The translations under genes and the position numbers were made by a program. From Myxococcota bacterium (GTDB lineage: Bacteria; Myxococcota_A; Polyangia; Palsa-1104; JAEUJZ01): DNA of 61,474 bases. Location of the stretch: NCBI GenBank assembly GCA_025057315.1, contig JANWXW010000141.1:1-61474 (forward strand), read 5' to 3'. Shown here in pieces: positions 42,352-51,673 of this stretch. The notes below the pieces were generated by a model that was not told where the DNA came from, did no database searches, and was given only the letters and a program-made list of their open reading frames with translations. The first letter of the stretch is position 1; every line of letters begins with the position of its first letter.

Positions 42352-43644
42352 ATGACGCAACCTGTGGACCTTCAAGGCAAATTCACCTGGAGCGGGACGC
42401 TCGAGGAGACGGGCATCGAGGCCGTGGTGCGGCGCTGTCAGCGGGTGCGGCTGACCGGACGGCTGAGGCTGTGGGATGAGCAGCGGCAGCAGGAGATCAT
42501 ATGGCTCGGTGGCGAGCCCGCCGATGTCGAGGGTGGCGATGCGACGCAGGAGCTGCTTTGCTGGAGGCGGGGGGCGTTCCTTGCATCCCAGCACATCCCC
42601 GATCTCAGCGGGCAGCTCACCGAGGGGGTCGAGCTGTCGGGGGAGCTGGCTGTGGGACAGGTGCAGCGCATCGCCCGGCTCTGTTCCGACTTCCGCCTTT
42701 CGGCCGATCTGCACCTGAAGCGCTCGACGGGGGACCAGGCCCAAGTGCGCTTCACGCACGGCCGGGTGGAGTCGGCCTCTATCGCCGGCCGGCCGCAGAT
42801 GGCGATGCAGGCGCTGTCCCTGCTCGCGGCGTGGCACCGGGGCAGCTTCCGCGTGGAGCTGCGACCCCTGTTCGGCGAGGACATGCTGGAGGCGCCCGTC
42901 TTTTCCGACAAGAGTCCAGCCAAGGGGAAGTTTGATGTCACCGGCATCATCGATCTGAACCTGGCCAAGGGGGAGGTCCCGTCCCGACGAAGCCATCCGG
43001 CGCCAGTGCCCTCGCCCCATGTCGCCGGGTCGCTGACGGCCCAGGTCACCGCGGAACGGACTGCTGTGCCCACGCAGAGCAGGCATCCGGAGCCGCCCCC
43101 GCCCCGGCGTGCTGCGTGGGCCCGAGCGGCCTTGTGGGGGCTGGCCGGCTGTGCGGTCGCTGGAGCCCTGGCGGCAGCAGGGTGGCTCTGGCAGAGCCGG
43201 GCAGGTCTGGAAACCCGACCACCGGTCGATGCCGGAAGGGGGGCTCCTGGCGCCTCCCCTGGCCTACGGGCCGCCGCGGCGCCCGCGAGGGGAGGGTCAG
43301 CGCCCGCTGGCGAAGCGCCGCCTCGGTCGCCCGAGGTGCAGGCCCAGCTGGAGCTGGCTCTGCGGCTGCTCCAGGAGGGTCGGGTTCAGACAGCCCAGCA
43401 CGTCCTGGCGCAGCTGCGACGCAAGGTACCCCACGACGCCGAGGTCGCCTTGGTGGAGCGCCAGGCTCACGGCGAGATGGGGCAAGCGGAGATCGTCCTG
43501 GTGGGCAGCGGCCGAGCAGTCATCAATGGCCGCCACTACGCCGCGCCCCAGCGGCTGCGCGTGCTCGCGGGCTTGCACCTCATCAACGGCGAGATGGTCC
43601 GTCTGTCAGACGGGGAGAGTCGCCAGGTCCGGGCGCGGCCCTAG
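42352..43644 (+). CDS. Double DUF4388 membrane protein
   Basis: This is 430 residues. Two DUF4388 (PATAN-type) domains are at about 8-90 and 92-190: FTWSGTLEETGIEAVVRRC with LTGRLRLWDE, then ELAVGQVQRIARLC with ADLHLKR and FTHGRVESA. One membrane helix follows (about 258-278), then a Pro/Ala linker, a TPR-like helix pair (LELALRLLQEGRVQTAQHVLAQL) and a short PEGA-like end. DUF4388 domains occur in signalling and gliding-linked proteins of myxobacteria. It precedes the traA-like gene by about 136 bp. Function not known. Confidence 0.85.
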   Translation: MTQPVDLQGKFTWSGTLEETGIEAVVRRCQRVRLTGRLRLWDEQRQQEIIWLGGEPADVEGGDATQELLCWRRGAFLASQHIPDLSGQLTEGVELSGELAVGQVQRIARLCSDFRLSADLHLKRSTGDQAQVRFTHGRVESASIAGRPQMAMQALSLLAAWHRGSFRVELRPLFGEDMLEAPVFSDKSPAKGKFDVTGIIDLNLAKGEVPSRRSHPAPVPSPHVAGSLTAQVTAERTAVPTQSRHPEPPPPRRAAWARAALWGLAGCAVAGALAAAGWLWQSRAGLETRPPVDAGRGAPGASPGLRAAAAPARGGSAPAGEAPPRSPEVQAQLELALRLLQEGRVQTAQHVLAQLRRKVPHDAEVALVERQAHGEMGQAEIVLVGSGRAVINGRHYAAPQRLRVLAGLHLINGEMVRLSDGESRQVRARP

Positions 43645-43682
43645 CTTTGGCGCCCTCTACACCTCCTGCGGCATGTGCAATT

Positions 43683-43696
43683 TGTTCACCTGAACA
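43683..43696. promoter_or_regulatory. Inverted repeat upstream of traA
   Basis: TGTTCA and TGAACA flank CC, giving TGTTCACCTGAACA, about 85-100 bp before the traA start. This is a plausible operator for the traAB operon. Downstream, GGCTATATGCT (43739-43749) is the best -10-like candidate. Confidence 0.45.
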
Positions 43697-43780
43697 GATT
43701 GACCGTCGGTAGATTTGCCTGCTACCCTCCAAGCGTAAGGCTATATGCTCCCTAGCTAGTTGTCCTTGCAGAGTGGGCTC

Positions 43781-45892
43781 GTGACATCTTGTCTATTCGA
43801 GAGTGGCCGTTCGGTCCGCCCAGGTTGGGCTTTTTTCTTCCTATTCCTGGCGGCCTTGTTCTCCCCGGCCGCTGCGCGGGGGCAGGCCCAGCCGCTGGAC
43901 CCAGTCCTGATCACCGGGGACCCGGTGGCTCCTTACATCCCCATGGAGGGCACCGGCCTGTGCGCTGCATATCGTCCCCTGCGAGACGCCGATCTGCGCT
44001 TCCCGCCGGCCGCGGACCGCACCCGCTTCCCGACTGACGTGAACCGCTTCCTGGATCCCACCCCTCAGATGGGGGGACCCGGCTTTGGCCCGCGGGTGGA
44101 TCGGACGCTTAGAACCCGCTTCGACCTGTCGAACAACATCACCACCGGCGACACGCGCAGCATCGGTGACTTTACTATGGCCGACGTCGGTTGCGTGGAC
44201 TCTGGCTGCCCCTTCCCGGTGGGCGACACCATGATGCCGGGCATTGGAGCCCGCTTCCGCGGGTTTCTGAATGTACCGCCAGCCTGGGCTGGTCCCGACG
44301 AACAGGGGCGTCCACGGACCATCCACTTTGGCTTCTATGCCGACGATGCGGTAGCGATGAGCATCTTTGACAAATCGAAGGTGTCCTCGCTGGTCGTCAG
44401 CCGCGGACCGCGCACGGGCACCGCCCAGTGGCGCGTCACCAACACCGTCATCTTCCGCAAGCCGGGGCTCTATCCCATCGAGATCACCTACGCGCAGATT
44501 GACATCGCCGCGGCGCTGGAGGTCGCCGTGCTGGTGGGCCCGTTTGCTGACATCGAAGAGCCGGCGCGCATGGGCGCGGGCCAGATCACGTTGCGCGACG
44601 CTCGCTTCCAGCTGGTTGCGCCGACGCTATTCTTCCAGACGGTCTTGGGTGTCCACCCCTTCCGCAACGTCACCCAGTGTCAGCAGTGCCCGCGCGATTT
44701 TGCCGGTGCGCCGGGAGGGGGCGACCTGGTCGGCTGCCCCGATGAGTACTTCTGCAACGAGGCGGCCGTGTGCGCGCCATGCCGCGAGGGGCTTCATTGT
44801 GGTGCCCGCTGCATGCCCTGCCAGCCGCCGCGTCCGGTGTGCGCGGACATCAACGGGGTCCATCAGTGCGTGCAGTGCGTCGAGGATGCGGACTGCGAGC
44901 TGACCTACCCCGGTGGCAACCGCAAGTGCGACAAGCGGACCTACACCTGCGAGGAGTGCAACGTCGATGCCGACTGCCCCAAAGGCAAGCGGTGCGAGCA
45001 GAACAAGTGCGTGCCCTGTGCCAGCGATACGCAGTGCGCGGGCAGCTCCTGCACCTGCTGCCCGCCGTCGGCACCCCGCTGCATCGATGCCGGTGATGGC
45101 CAGTTCGTTTGCTCCCAGTGCCGGGCCGACTCGGACTGCCCGCGAGGGCAGGTTTGCGATCTGCAAAATCGCCGCTGCGTGGAGAAAGTTGCTGAGTGCA
45201 ACACCAATGATCGCTGCGGTGCAAGCTGCGCTCCGTGCCCCCGGGAGCAAATCGGCGACAGCCCGCCCCGGCCCTTCTGCCTGGAAGGGAAGGTGTGCGT
45301 CCAATGCCGATCGGACCTGGATTGCGGCCCCGGCCGATACTGCCTCTCGGGCGATTGCGTTCCGTGCACCACCGACCGCCGCTGCGGGCCCACGTGCCGG
45401 AGCTGCGGCGGCGACACGCCGTTCTGCAAGCCAGCCGCGGCAGCTGAGGCCGCCACCTGCGTTCGCTGCCTCACCGACGCACACTGCGCGGGCGGCGTGT
45501 GCGACCCGGAGACCAATACCTGCACCAGTCGCTGCGAGATGGACTGCCCTCGGGGCACCTTCTGCGATGGGCAGCGGTGCGTGGAGTGCTACGCCAACAC
45601 GCACTGCCCATGCGGCGGCAGCTGCCTGCTGTCTGTCCACCAATGCAGCGATGAGTGCGAGAGCACCAGCGACTGCCTGGCCACGCAGTGCTGCTCGAAG
45701 ATTACCCGGCGCTGCGAGCCGGGTCGCTGCAAGCCGGGCGTGGGCGTGCTGTGCTGTGACGCGTCGCTCGGGAAGGCACGAGATGGGCTTAGCCTGGGCC
45801 AGGCCGTACCAGCTGGGACCTTGCTGGCGCTGGCGCTCCTTCTGCTATCGAGCCGACTGCTGTTGGGCCGGCGATCGCGGAGGCAGCCGTGA
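43781..45892 (+). CDS. traA: Outer-membrane exchange receptor TraA-like protein
   Basis: This is about 703 residues. The start is uncertain: GTG 43781 is chosen because it gives a compact signal peptide (WAFFFLFLAALFSPAAA); TTG 43760 also fits. Residues 35-290 form a PA14-like lectin domain, the variable kin-recognition part in Myxococcus TraA. From Cys300 to about 655 there are about ten Cys-rich units with C-x-x-D-x-D/Q/H-C cores (CVEDADC, CNVDADC, CRADSDC, CRSDLDC). The end has a Cys pair (658-659), a hydrophobic helix and an Arg cluster (GRRSRRQP), matching a MYXO-CTERM-like sorting tag. The next gene, overlapping by 4 bp, is an OmpA-type protein as TraB is. Family assignment rests on architecture and this pairing. 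Confidence 0.82.
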   Translation: MTSCLFESGRSVRPGWAFFFLFLAALFSPAAARGQAQPLDPVLITGDPVAPYIPMEGTGLCAAYRPLRDADLRFPPAADRTRFPTDVNRFLDPTPQMGGPGFGPRVDRTLRTRFDLSNNITTGDTRSIGDFTMADVGCVDSGCPFPVGDTMMPGIGARFRGFLNVPPAWAGPDEQGRPRTIHFGFYADDAVAMSIFDKSKVSSLVVSRGPRTGTAQWRVTNTVIFRKPGLYPIEITYAQIDIAAALEVAVLVGPFADIEEPARMGAGQITLRDARFQLVAPTLFFQTVLGVHPFRNVTQCQQCPRDFAGAPGGGDLVGCPDEYFCNEAAVCAPCREGLHCGARCMPCQPPRPVCADINGVHQCVQCVEDADCELTYPGGNRKCDKRTYTCEECNVDADCPKGKRCEQNKCVPCASDTQCAGSSCTCCPPSAPRCIDAGDGQFVCSQCRADSDCPRGQVCDLQNRRCVEKVAECNTNDRCGASCAPCPREQIGDSPPRPFCLEGKVCVQCRSDLDCGPGRYCLSGDCVPCTTDRRCGPTCRSCGGDTPFCKPAAAAEAATCVRCLTDAHCAGGVCDPETNTCTSRCEMDCPRGTFCDGQRCVECYANTHCPCGGSCLLSVHQCSDECESTSDCLATQCCSKITRRCEPGRCKPGVGVLCCDASLGKARDGLSLGQAVPAGTLLALALLLLSSRLLLGRRSRRQP

Positions 45893-47400
45893 GGTGCAGC
45901 CAGAGCGTGCTGCTGGGGCTGCTGATGAGTGTGGCGCCCGCTCAGGCCCAGGTGGCGCGCTTCGATGTCCAGACTTTCCGCCCTACGCCCGGACCGCGTG
46001 ACCTGGTCATCGTGCCCCAGACGCAGCCCCTGAGCCACCTGTCGGCCTCGGCGGGCGCGTTTTTGCACTTCCAGCTTGACCCGCTGTCGCTGCTCAACCT
46101 GGATGGTGAACGCGTAGCCAGCGTGGTGCGCAACCGGTTGCAGCTTGACCTACTCGGTGCCGTCGGCCTTTTCGACTGGGTCGAACTCGGCCTGGTGGCT
46201 CCCATCGTGCTGTTCCAGCAGTCGGACAACCTAGAGGTGATCGGGCAAGAGGGGTTCATCCGAGCCAGCGCGTTTTCTGACCTGAGCCTCATCACCAAGG
46301 TGCCGATCTTCAAGCGCCTTCCATATGCGTCGGGCTTCGGCATGGCCGTCTCGCTGCGCCTCAACATCCCCCTGCCGGGGGCCCAGGAGGCCTTTGCTGG
46401 GGATGGAAGTCTGACCTACAACCCAACGCTGCTGGCCGACTATCGATTCGGCATGGGAGCGCTCATTGCTGCCCAGGCTGGCGTCCACTTCCGCCCCCAG
46501 GGAGAGTTCTTTGATGCCGTGATTGGTCCGGCAGTGACTGCAAATTTGGGAGCAGAACTTCCCATTGTTAGACGCTGGGGTCTGACCACTGTAGGCGGAC
46601 TATATGCCAACTTCCCCGTAAGTAAGCTCCCGGATAGCCCCTATAGCATACCAGCCATGGGGCTCCTCGGTCTGCGCTGGTATGCCGACTTCGGTGTGAC
46701 GTTCACAACGGGCATCAACTTTGGCGCAGCGTGCAACTTCGGCGTTCCCAGCTTTGGCTTCTTCCTGTCAGCCATCTGGGTGCCCCTTAAGACACGGGAG
46801 CATGAGGCCATCCTGCACTTCAAGAGACCGCCGGATGACCCCGACGGTGACGGCATCATCGGTGACAAGGACCGCTGCCCGCAGGAGCCCGGACCGGTGG
46901 AGAACCATGGCTGCCCCATCCGGGACACGGACAAAGACGGCATCCCCGACCACCTCGACGACTGCCCTACCCTGGCCGGGACCTACAACGGCTGCCCGCG
47001 CGTGTTTGCCCGAGGCAACAAGATCCGCGTGCTGGAAAAGGTCCACTTCGCCACGGACCAGGATGTCATCCTGCCCGAATCCTTCTCGGTGCTAGAGGAG
47101 GTCGCCCAGCTGATACGTGCCCACCCGGAGTGGCAGGAGATCCTGGTGGAGGGACACTGCGATTTCCGCGCCAGCGATGCCTACAATTTGGACCTGTCGC
47201 AGCGACGGGCGGCCTCGGTGGTGCGCTTTCTGCAGAGCCGCGGCGTCGAGCCCTCGCGCTTGCGTGCCCAGGGCTTCGGCCGCTCCCGTCCGATTGCCGA
47301 CAACCGTACGGAGGAGGGAATGGCGCTCAACCGTCGCGTCGAGTTCACCCTCATCCGTGTTGCACCGGCGCAGCGTACCCCAGCTGGAGGCAAACCCTAA
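45889..47400 (+). CDS. traB: TraB-like OmpA-family outer-membrane protein
   Basis: The protein has 503 residues from GTG 45889 (GTGA overlap with traA; GGAGG upstream). A signal peptide (VLLGLLMSVAPAQAQ) leads to a beta-barrel of about 290 residues. Two thrombospondin-3-type Ca-binding repeats follow (PDGDGIIGDKDRCP and DTDKDGIPDHLDDCP, about 320-370), then a C-terminal OmpA peptidoglycan-binding domain (VEGHCDFRASDAYNLDLSQRRA to NRRVEF). TraB partners TraA in outer-membrane exchange in Myxococcus. A patch of A/T-ending codons at about 46535-46670 is unlike the rest. Confidence 0.85.
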   Translation: MRCSQSVLLGLLMSVAPAQAQVARFDVQTFRPTPGPRDLVIVPQTQPLSHLSASAGAFLHFQLDPLSLLNLDGERVASVVRNRLQLDLLGAVGLFDWVELGLVAPIVLFQQSDNLEVIGQEGFIRASAFSDLSLITKVPIFKRLPYASGFGMAVSLRLNIPLPGAQEAFAGDGSLTYNPTLLADYRFGMGALIAAQAGVHFRPQGEFFDAVIGPAVTANLGAELPIVRRWGLTTVGGLYANFPVSKLPDSPYSIPAMGLLGLRWYADFGVTFTTGINFGAACNFGVPSFGFFLSAIWVPLKTREHEAILHFKRPPDDPDGDGIIGDKDRCPQEPGPVENHGCPIRDTDKDGIPDHLDDCPTLAGTYNGCPRVFARGNKIRVLEKVHFATDQDVILPESFSVLEEVAQLIRAHPEWQEILVEGHCDFRASDAYNLDLSQRRAASVVRFLQSRGVEPSRLRAQGFGRSRPIADNRTEEGMALNRRVEFTLIRVAPAQRTPAGGKP

Positions 47401-47401
47401 G

Positions 47402-49036
47402 ATGTTCTGGAAAAGGTGCCTGGCCCTTGGCCTGGCCGTCAGCCTTGCCCTGGCCGGCTGCTACCAGGGCGAGTGGAAGATCGGCATAGAGGTCCCGGTC
47501 AGCAGCAAGCACAAGCTCCTGGCCACCCGCGACGTCGAGAGCTGGGAGCTAGAGCAGACGCCGACCCCCTACGTGGTGCGGTTGCGCGGAGAGATGACAC
47601 AGAGATGCCGTGGGGCGCACTTCGGCTCCAGCCGACGGACCGACGTCGGGCGGTTCGTACGCGTGGGCGGCCAGCACTGGAAGCGTGCGGCCATCGCCAC
47701 CGGCGTGCTCGGTGGGGCCGGGCTGCTGGTGGGTGGCTCTGGATGGATGTCTCGCGACGCCGGCCCCTTTGCCCTGCCAGCCATGTACGCCGTCGGTGGG
47801 CTGCTGGGTGCCGCGGGTCTGGTCAATTGTATCCTCGCCATCAACAAGAGCAGTCCGGTGCGTTGGGCCCTCTGTGGCTCGATGTTCGGCTCGGGGGCGG
47901 CCATTGCGCTCGGCGCCGGCCTCTCCCACATCGCCAGCGGGGCCGAACTCGACCCCCTCAACCCCATGCGGCAAACGGAGCGGATCCCAGTCATCGGCAC
48001 CGAGGTATTTCAGGGACTGACCTACGCTGGCGTCGGGACGCTGGGCATGGCTGGCATCGCCGGCATCGCCGCGGGCCTGTGGCGGGGCGAGACGGAGCGC
48101 AAACGAGTGGTGGAAACCCCCCAGGTGGCGCTGTGGGATGAACAGAGGGGAGAGCAAGTGTGCGGACCGGCGCGGCCCATGGTCGGCCGAACAGCGACCC
48201 TGGAGATCGTCGCTGAACGAGCCACCCAGGGGCCTGGCAGCGAGAACGATCCGCTCAAGCTGCGCGTGGCGCTCGGCGATGAGGGCGTGGCAGCCGTCGA
48301 CCTGCGGCCGCTGCGGCAGGCGCTGTCCAGCTGTGGGGTGCTGCGCGTGCAGGTCAACCCCGACACGCTCTATGAGCAGTTTGTGCCTGACTTCGTGCCC
48401 CCCCAGCCCCCCCCACAGGTGCCAGTGAGCCGGCCCATCCACGGTCGCATCCTGCCCGAGGGAGGACTGACGCTGCAGGGACTGGAGGGCCGACCACGAC
48501 GCGCCTCCGGACGTCAGCCGGTGCCGGGGTTCTCTGACGAGGTCATCGGGGCCATCGAGCGCCGCTGTCGGGCTGAGATTGCCCGCGGTGGCGAGCTCCG
48601 GACCGAGCCTCCCCATGGCGAGTGGGTGGCGACGCGGAGCGAGCGTCCACGTGGAGAGCCAACTGGGCCAACATCGCCCCCTTCCCCAGCAGGTGAGGTG
48701 GCCGGAGAGCCAGAATTTGCCGACCCACCCGAGGCGGAGCCAGCACCTGCACCAAGCCAGGCACCACAAAAAGCTGAGTGCGCAGCAGAGACGAAGCAGA
48801 CCATCCAGCGCGACTGCGAGCACTCCTGCGGCAAGACGCTGGAGGCGGCACCCTGCGTGTTCGAGCGTCGCAAGTGCCTGATCGATGCCCGCTACAGCCA
48901 GCAGAAGCAACGCGACCTGGAACTGTGCGATCTGGCGTGGGAAAAGTGCCTATTCAAGTCTGGGGTCAGCCCTGGTGCCTGGGCCCGCTGCATCGAAGCA
49001 TGCCAGCGCAAGAACGAGGCATCCATGTGTAGGTAA
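47402..49036 (+). CDS. Uncharacterised lipoprotein following traAB
   Basis: The protein has 544 residues from ATG 47402, 1 bp after the traB stop; the open frame continues upstream only as an artefact inside traB. The lipobox is LALAGC (Cys20). Hydrophobic Gly/Ala segments occur at about 97-118, 121-143, 152-172 and 205-226, unusual in a lipoprotein. A Pro-rich linker (about 335-350 and 420-465) leads to a Cys-rich C-terminal module (CEHSCGKTL, CVFERRKC, CDLAWEKC, CIEACQRK). I recognise no family. Tight spacing suggests it works with TraA/TraB. Confidence 0.85.
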   Translation: MFWKRCLALGLAVSLALAGCYQGEWKIGIEVPVSSKHKLLATRDVESWELEQTPTPYVVRLRGEMTQRCRGAHFGSSRRTDVGRFVRVGGQHWKRAAIATGVLGGAGLLVGGSGWMSRDAGPFALPAMYAVGGLLGAAGLVNCILAINKSSPVRWALCGSMFGSGAAIALGAGLSHIASGAELDPLNPMRQTERIPVIGTEVFQGLTYAGVGTLGMAGIAGIAAGLWRGETERKRVVETPQVALWDEQRGEQVCGPARPMVGRTATLEIVAERATQGPGSENDPLKLRVALGDEGVAAVDLRPLRQALSSCGVLRVQVNPDTLYEQFVPDFVPPQPPPQVPVSRPIHGRILPEGGLTLQGLEGRPRRASGRQPVPGFSDEVIGAIERRCRAEIARGGELRTEPPHGEWVATRSERPRGEPTGPTSPPSPAGEVAGEPEFADPPEAEPAPAPSQAPQKAECAAETKQTIQRDCEHSCGKTLEAAPCVFERRKCLIDARYSQQKQRDLELCDLAWEKCLFKSGVSPGAWARCIEACQRKNEASMCR

Positions 49037-49071
49037 GCTGCATGCTCGCCGTGCCAGCGGCGGATTCGGCC

Positions 49072-50286
49072 TCATTCCATCGAGGCCGTCTCCTCGAGGG
49101 TCCGCCCGCGCGTCTCAGGCAGCAGGAGCCAGATCAGCCCCAGGGCGACCAGCGGCGCCACCGCGGTGACCGCCACGGCAGGTCCCCAGCCCGTGCGCTC
49201 TGCGATGTGACCGACCGCGATGGGCGCGGCCACGTATGCCGTGCGTCCGAGTAGGTTGTTGGCCCACGCAAACGCATCGGCGCGCAGCTCCGTCGGGAAC
49301 AACTCCGCATTGTAGGCATTGAGCACTGGCAAGACCGCGCTGGTTCCGAAGATCCCGACCATCAGCGCCAGGGTGAGCAGGAACTGGCCATGGAGCGTGT
49401 AGGCGCCCAGCACTCCCGCGCTGGTTGTGCCAAAGATGAGGACCGCTCCCCACCGCCGTCCGATGATGTCCAGCAGCCGACCAGCGTAGAAGACCAGCGG
49501 CATTGAGGCCAGGGCCGCAAGTGACATGCTCTGCCCCACTTGTGCGTCGGAAAATCCACGTTCTCCTACAGCAAACTCCTTCCAGAACACAATGGCGGTC
49601 TGCGTGCACACGTAAGTCAAGCCCCAGATGAGGGCCATCTGGAGGATGCGGCGCCGGTATGGCGACCGCCAGACACGCAGCAGCGCGGAGGAAGGCAGCC
49701 CGTGCGCTCGTTGTGCCGAGAACCGAGCCGTCTCACGTAGACCACGGCGGGCCACGGCGATGATGACAAGCGGAGCAGCCCCGACAAAGTACACAGCGCG
49801 CCAGCCCACCGGCGTGCGCAGCAGCAGCGGCACCACGCCCGCACACACGATGGCCCCAAGGGCCGCACTGGCCTGAATCACCCCGATGACCATGCCGCGC
49901 CGCTCGTCGGGGAACTCCTCCGCCGCATACACCATGGCCACAGCCCACTCGCCAATCAGAAACACCCGGGCCAGCAGTTGCAGGATGGCAAAGTCGATGG
50001 GCCCCACGGCCAGGCCACTGAAGAAAGAGCAGACCGTGTAGCCGGTGATGGTCACGGTCAGCACCGGACGACGTCCCCAACGGTCCGCTTGGCGCACCAG
50101 CAGATAAGCGAGGATCGTGCCGATGTTGATGGCTGCCACCAGCCAGCCTGCATCCTCCTTGCTCAGAGCAAAGTCGGCCCGCAGGTTAGGCAAGATCTGC
50201 GCCAACGCCATAAAGTCGTACCCCTCAAAGAAGGTAGCGACACTGAGGAACAGAAACAGACGCGTTTGGTAGGAGGACAGCGGCAC
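49072..50286 (-). CDS. Major facilitator superfamily transporter
   Basis: This is 404 residues with about 12 membrane segments. GTG 50286 is used as start because no earlier ATG fits. The MFS signature RQADRWGRRP lies between helices 2 and 3, with a second in the middle (GRLLDIIGRRWG), and PETRGRTLEE at the end is typical of the sugar/metabolite-proton symporter group. FFEGYDFMALA in helix 1 resembles the AAHS/metabolite:H+ group. Substrate unknown. It is the last gene of the hemF-kinase operon (4-bp gap). Confidence 0.9.
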   Translation of the reverse strand: MPLSSYQTRLFLFLSVATFFEGYDFMALAQILPNLRADFALSKEDAGWLVAAINIGTILAYLLVRQADRWGRRPVLTVTITGYTVCSFFSGLAVGPIDFAILQLLARVFLIGEWAVAMVYAAEEFPDERRGMVIGVIQASAALGAIVCAGVVPLLLRTPVGWRAVYFVGAAPLVIIAVARRGLRETARFSAQRAHGLPSSALLRVWRSPYRRRILQMALIWGLTYVCTQTAIVFWKEFAVGERGFSDAQVGQSMSLAALASMPLVFYAGRLLDIIGRRWGAVLIFGTTSAGVLGAYTLHGQFLLTLALMVGIFGTSAVLPVLNAYNAELFPTELRADAFAWANNLLGRTAYVAAPIAVGHIAERTGWGPAVAVTAVAPLVALGLIWLLLPETRGRTLEETASME

Positions 50287-50290
50287 CGGC

Positions 50291-51673
50291 TCATTCTAGC
50301 GTGAGCGAGGCTACGAAGTGTGCCCCCCCACCGGGGCGGTCGCGATAGATCAAATCTCCGCCGTGGACGCGGGCGATTTCTCGTGCAATGGCCAGTCCCA
50401 GGCCGGCCCCACCGTGCTGACGGGCGCGCCCGGCGTCGCCACGGAAAAACGGGACAAAGAGCTGCTCTCGCAGCTGGGCTGGCACACCGGGGCCGCGGTC
50501 CAGCACTGCGAGCACGGCCCGGTCTGCCTCCTGTCGGATCTCCACCTCAACGGCAGAGCCGGCCGGGCTGACGCGGATGGCGTTTTCTACCAGATTGCGC
50601 AGGAGGCGGCCCAGCTGAAGCGCATCGCCGCGCACGGACACCTCAGGACCCGGTCGCACGACGAGGATGGCCTGTGCTGCCTTCGCAGCGTCCGACAGCT
50701 GCAGCAGCGTCTCCTCGGCCACCGTGCGCAGCTGGACCCAGTCTTGCCCGCGCACCGGGCGTCCCTCCAGCCGGGCCAGGGCAAGCATGTCATCGGCCAG
50801 CGCCGCGAGGCGCTCGGCATCCTCCAGACAGCTCTCCAGGCATGCCTGGTACTCCTGCGGCGAGCGCGGTCGGCGCAGTGCCACCTCGAGCTGCCCCCGC
50901 AATGCCGTGAGCGGTGAGCGCAGCTCGTGCGCCGCATCCGATGTGAAGCGCCGCTGGGCCTCCAGCAGGCGCGCCAGCCGATCAATCATGTCGTTGAGGT
51001 CACGCCCCAGCCCTGCGATCTCCTCGTCGGGGATACGTACGTCCACCCGGCGTGTTAGGTCACCGGCGCTGACCGCCCGCGCTGTCTGGGCAATGGCCTC
51101 GGTACCACGCAGAAGCCGTCCGGCCAGCAGACGCGCCACGGCAAAGGCCAGCAGGAGGCCACAGCTGGCGGTGAACACCGCGGCGGCGCGCAGCTTGCGC
51201 CGCACCTGGACCACCATCTCGTCAGGCACCGCGAGCAACAGCAACGCCCGAGGGGAGCTTGGCGTGGGGGCCGGCACCCAGATGGCCCGCAGACGGGGGG
51301 CACCTGCCAGATGCAAGTCCATCAAGAACTCCCCACCCGCAGCGACAGCAGCCCGCACCATGGGCGGCACGGGCGGTGGCTGGGGCAGGGTCCGGGTGCT
51401 GATGAGCACCTGGCCGCTTCGCATGTCATAGATCGCCGCGTACTTGGTGAGCGCTGCCTCAGATGAGGTGACCGGGTCCTCGTGCACATGGGCGGCGCCG
51501 CCGGGTCGGTCAAAGCACGAGGCCGCCTCGGTCCGGGCGTGGACACGCAGCGCGCCATCCAGCTGCCGGCGGAGCGCGGCCCCCACCAACATATCGACAA
51601 TGGTCAGGGATAGCAGCAGGATGCCAAAGATCGCCGCGCTGACCAGAATGAAGGTGCGCCGCCTAAGCGTCAC
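50291..51673 (-). CDS. Two-component sensor histidine kinase (orphan)
   Basis: The protein has 460 residues from GTG 51673. Membrane helices at about 7-30 and 165-187 enclose a periplasmic sensor of about 135 residues; a HAMP domain, HisKA with His249 in DAAHELRSPLT, and an HATPase with GDALQLGRLLRNLVENA, LDRGPGVP and GAGLGLAIAREIA follow. This is the OmpR/EnvZ-type class, normally paired with a response regulator, but none lies beside it. It overlaps hemF by 4 bp (GTGA) and precedes the MFS gene by 4 bp. Confidence 0.93.
   Translation of the reverse strand: MTLRRRTFILVSAAIFGILLLSLTIVDMLVGAALRRQLDGALRVHARTEAASCFDRPGGAAHVHEDPVTSSEAALTKYAAIYDMRSGQVLISTRTLPQPPPVPPMVRAAVAAGGEFLMDLHLAGAPRLRAIWVPAPTPSSPRALLLLAVPDEMVVQVRRKLRAAAVFTASCGLLLAFAVARLLAGRLLRGTEAIAQTARAVSAGDLTRRVDVRIPDEEIAGLGRDLNDMIDRLARLLEAQRRFTSDAAHELRSPLTALRGQLEVALRRPRSPQEYQACLESCLEDAERLAALADDMLALARLEGRPVRGQDWVQLRTVAEETLLQLSDAAKAAQAILVVRPGPEVSVRGDALQLGRLLRNLVENAIRVSPAGSAVEVEIRQEADRAVLAVLDRGPGVPAQLREQLFVPFFRGDAGRARQHGGAGLGLAIAREIARVHGGDLIYRDRPGGGAHFVASLTLE

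Noticed and set aside
43683..43696. LexA/SOS box before traA
   Set aside because: The dyad is GTTC-N4-GAAC, the reverse of the GAAC-N4-GTTC type, and it has none of the direct-repeat GTTC spacing of the other class.
44627..45643. 338-codon antisense frame inside the traA-like gene
   Set aside because: It mirrors the Cys-rich repeats on the other strand and has no start signal or motif; a shadow.
47549..48910. 453-codon antisense frame inside the lipoprotein after traB
   Set aside because: Low-complexity His/Arg/Gly-rich translation without motifs; the + strand has a lipobox and tight operon spacing.
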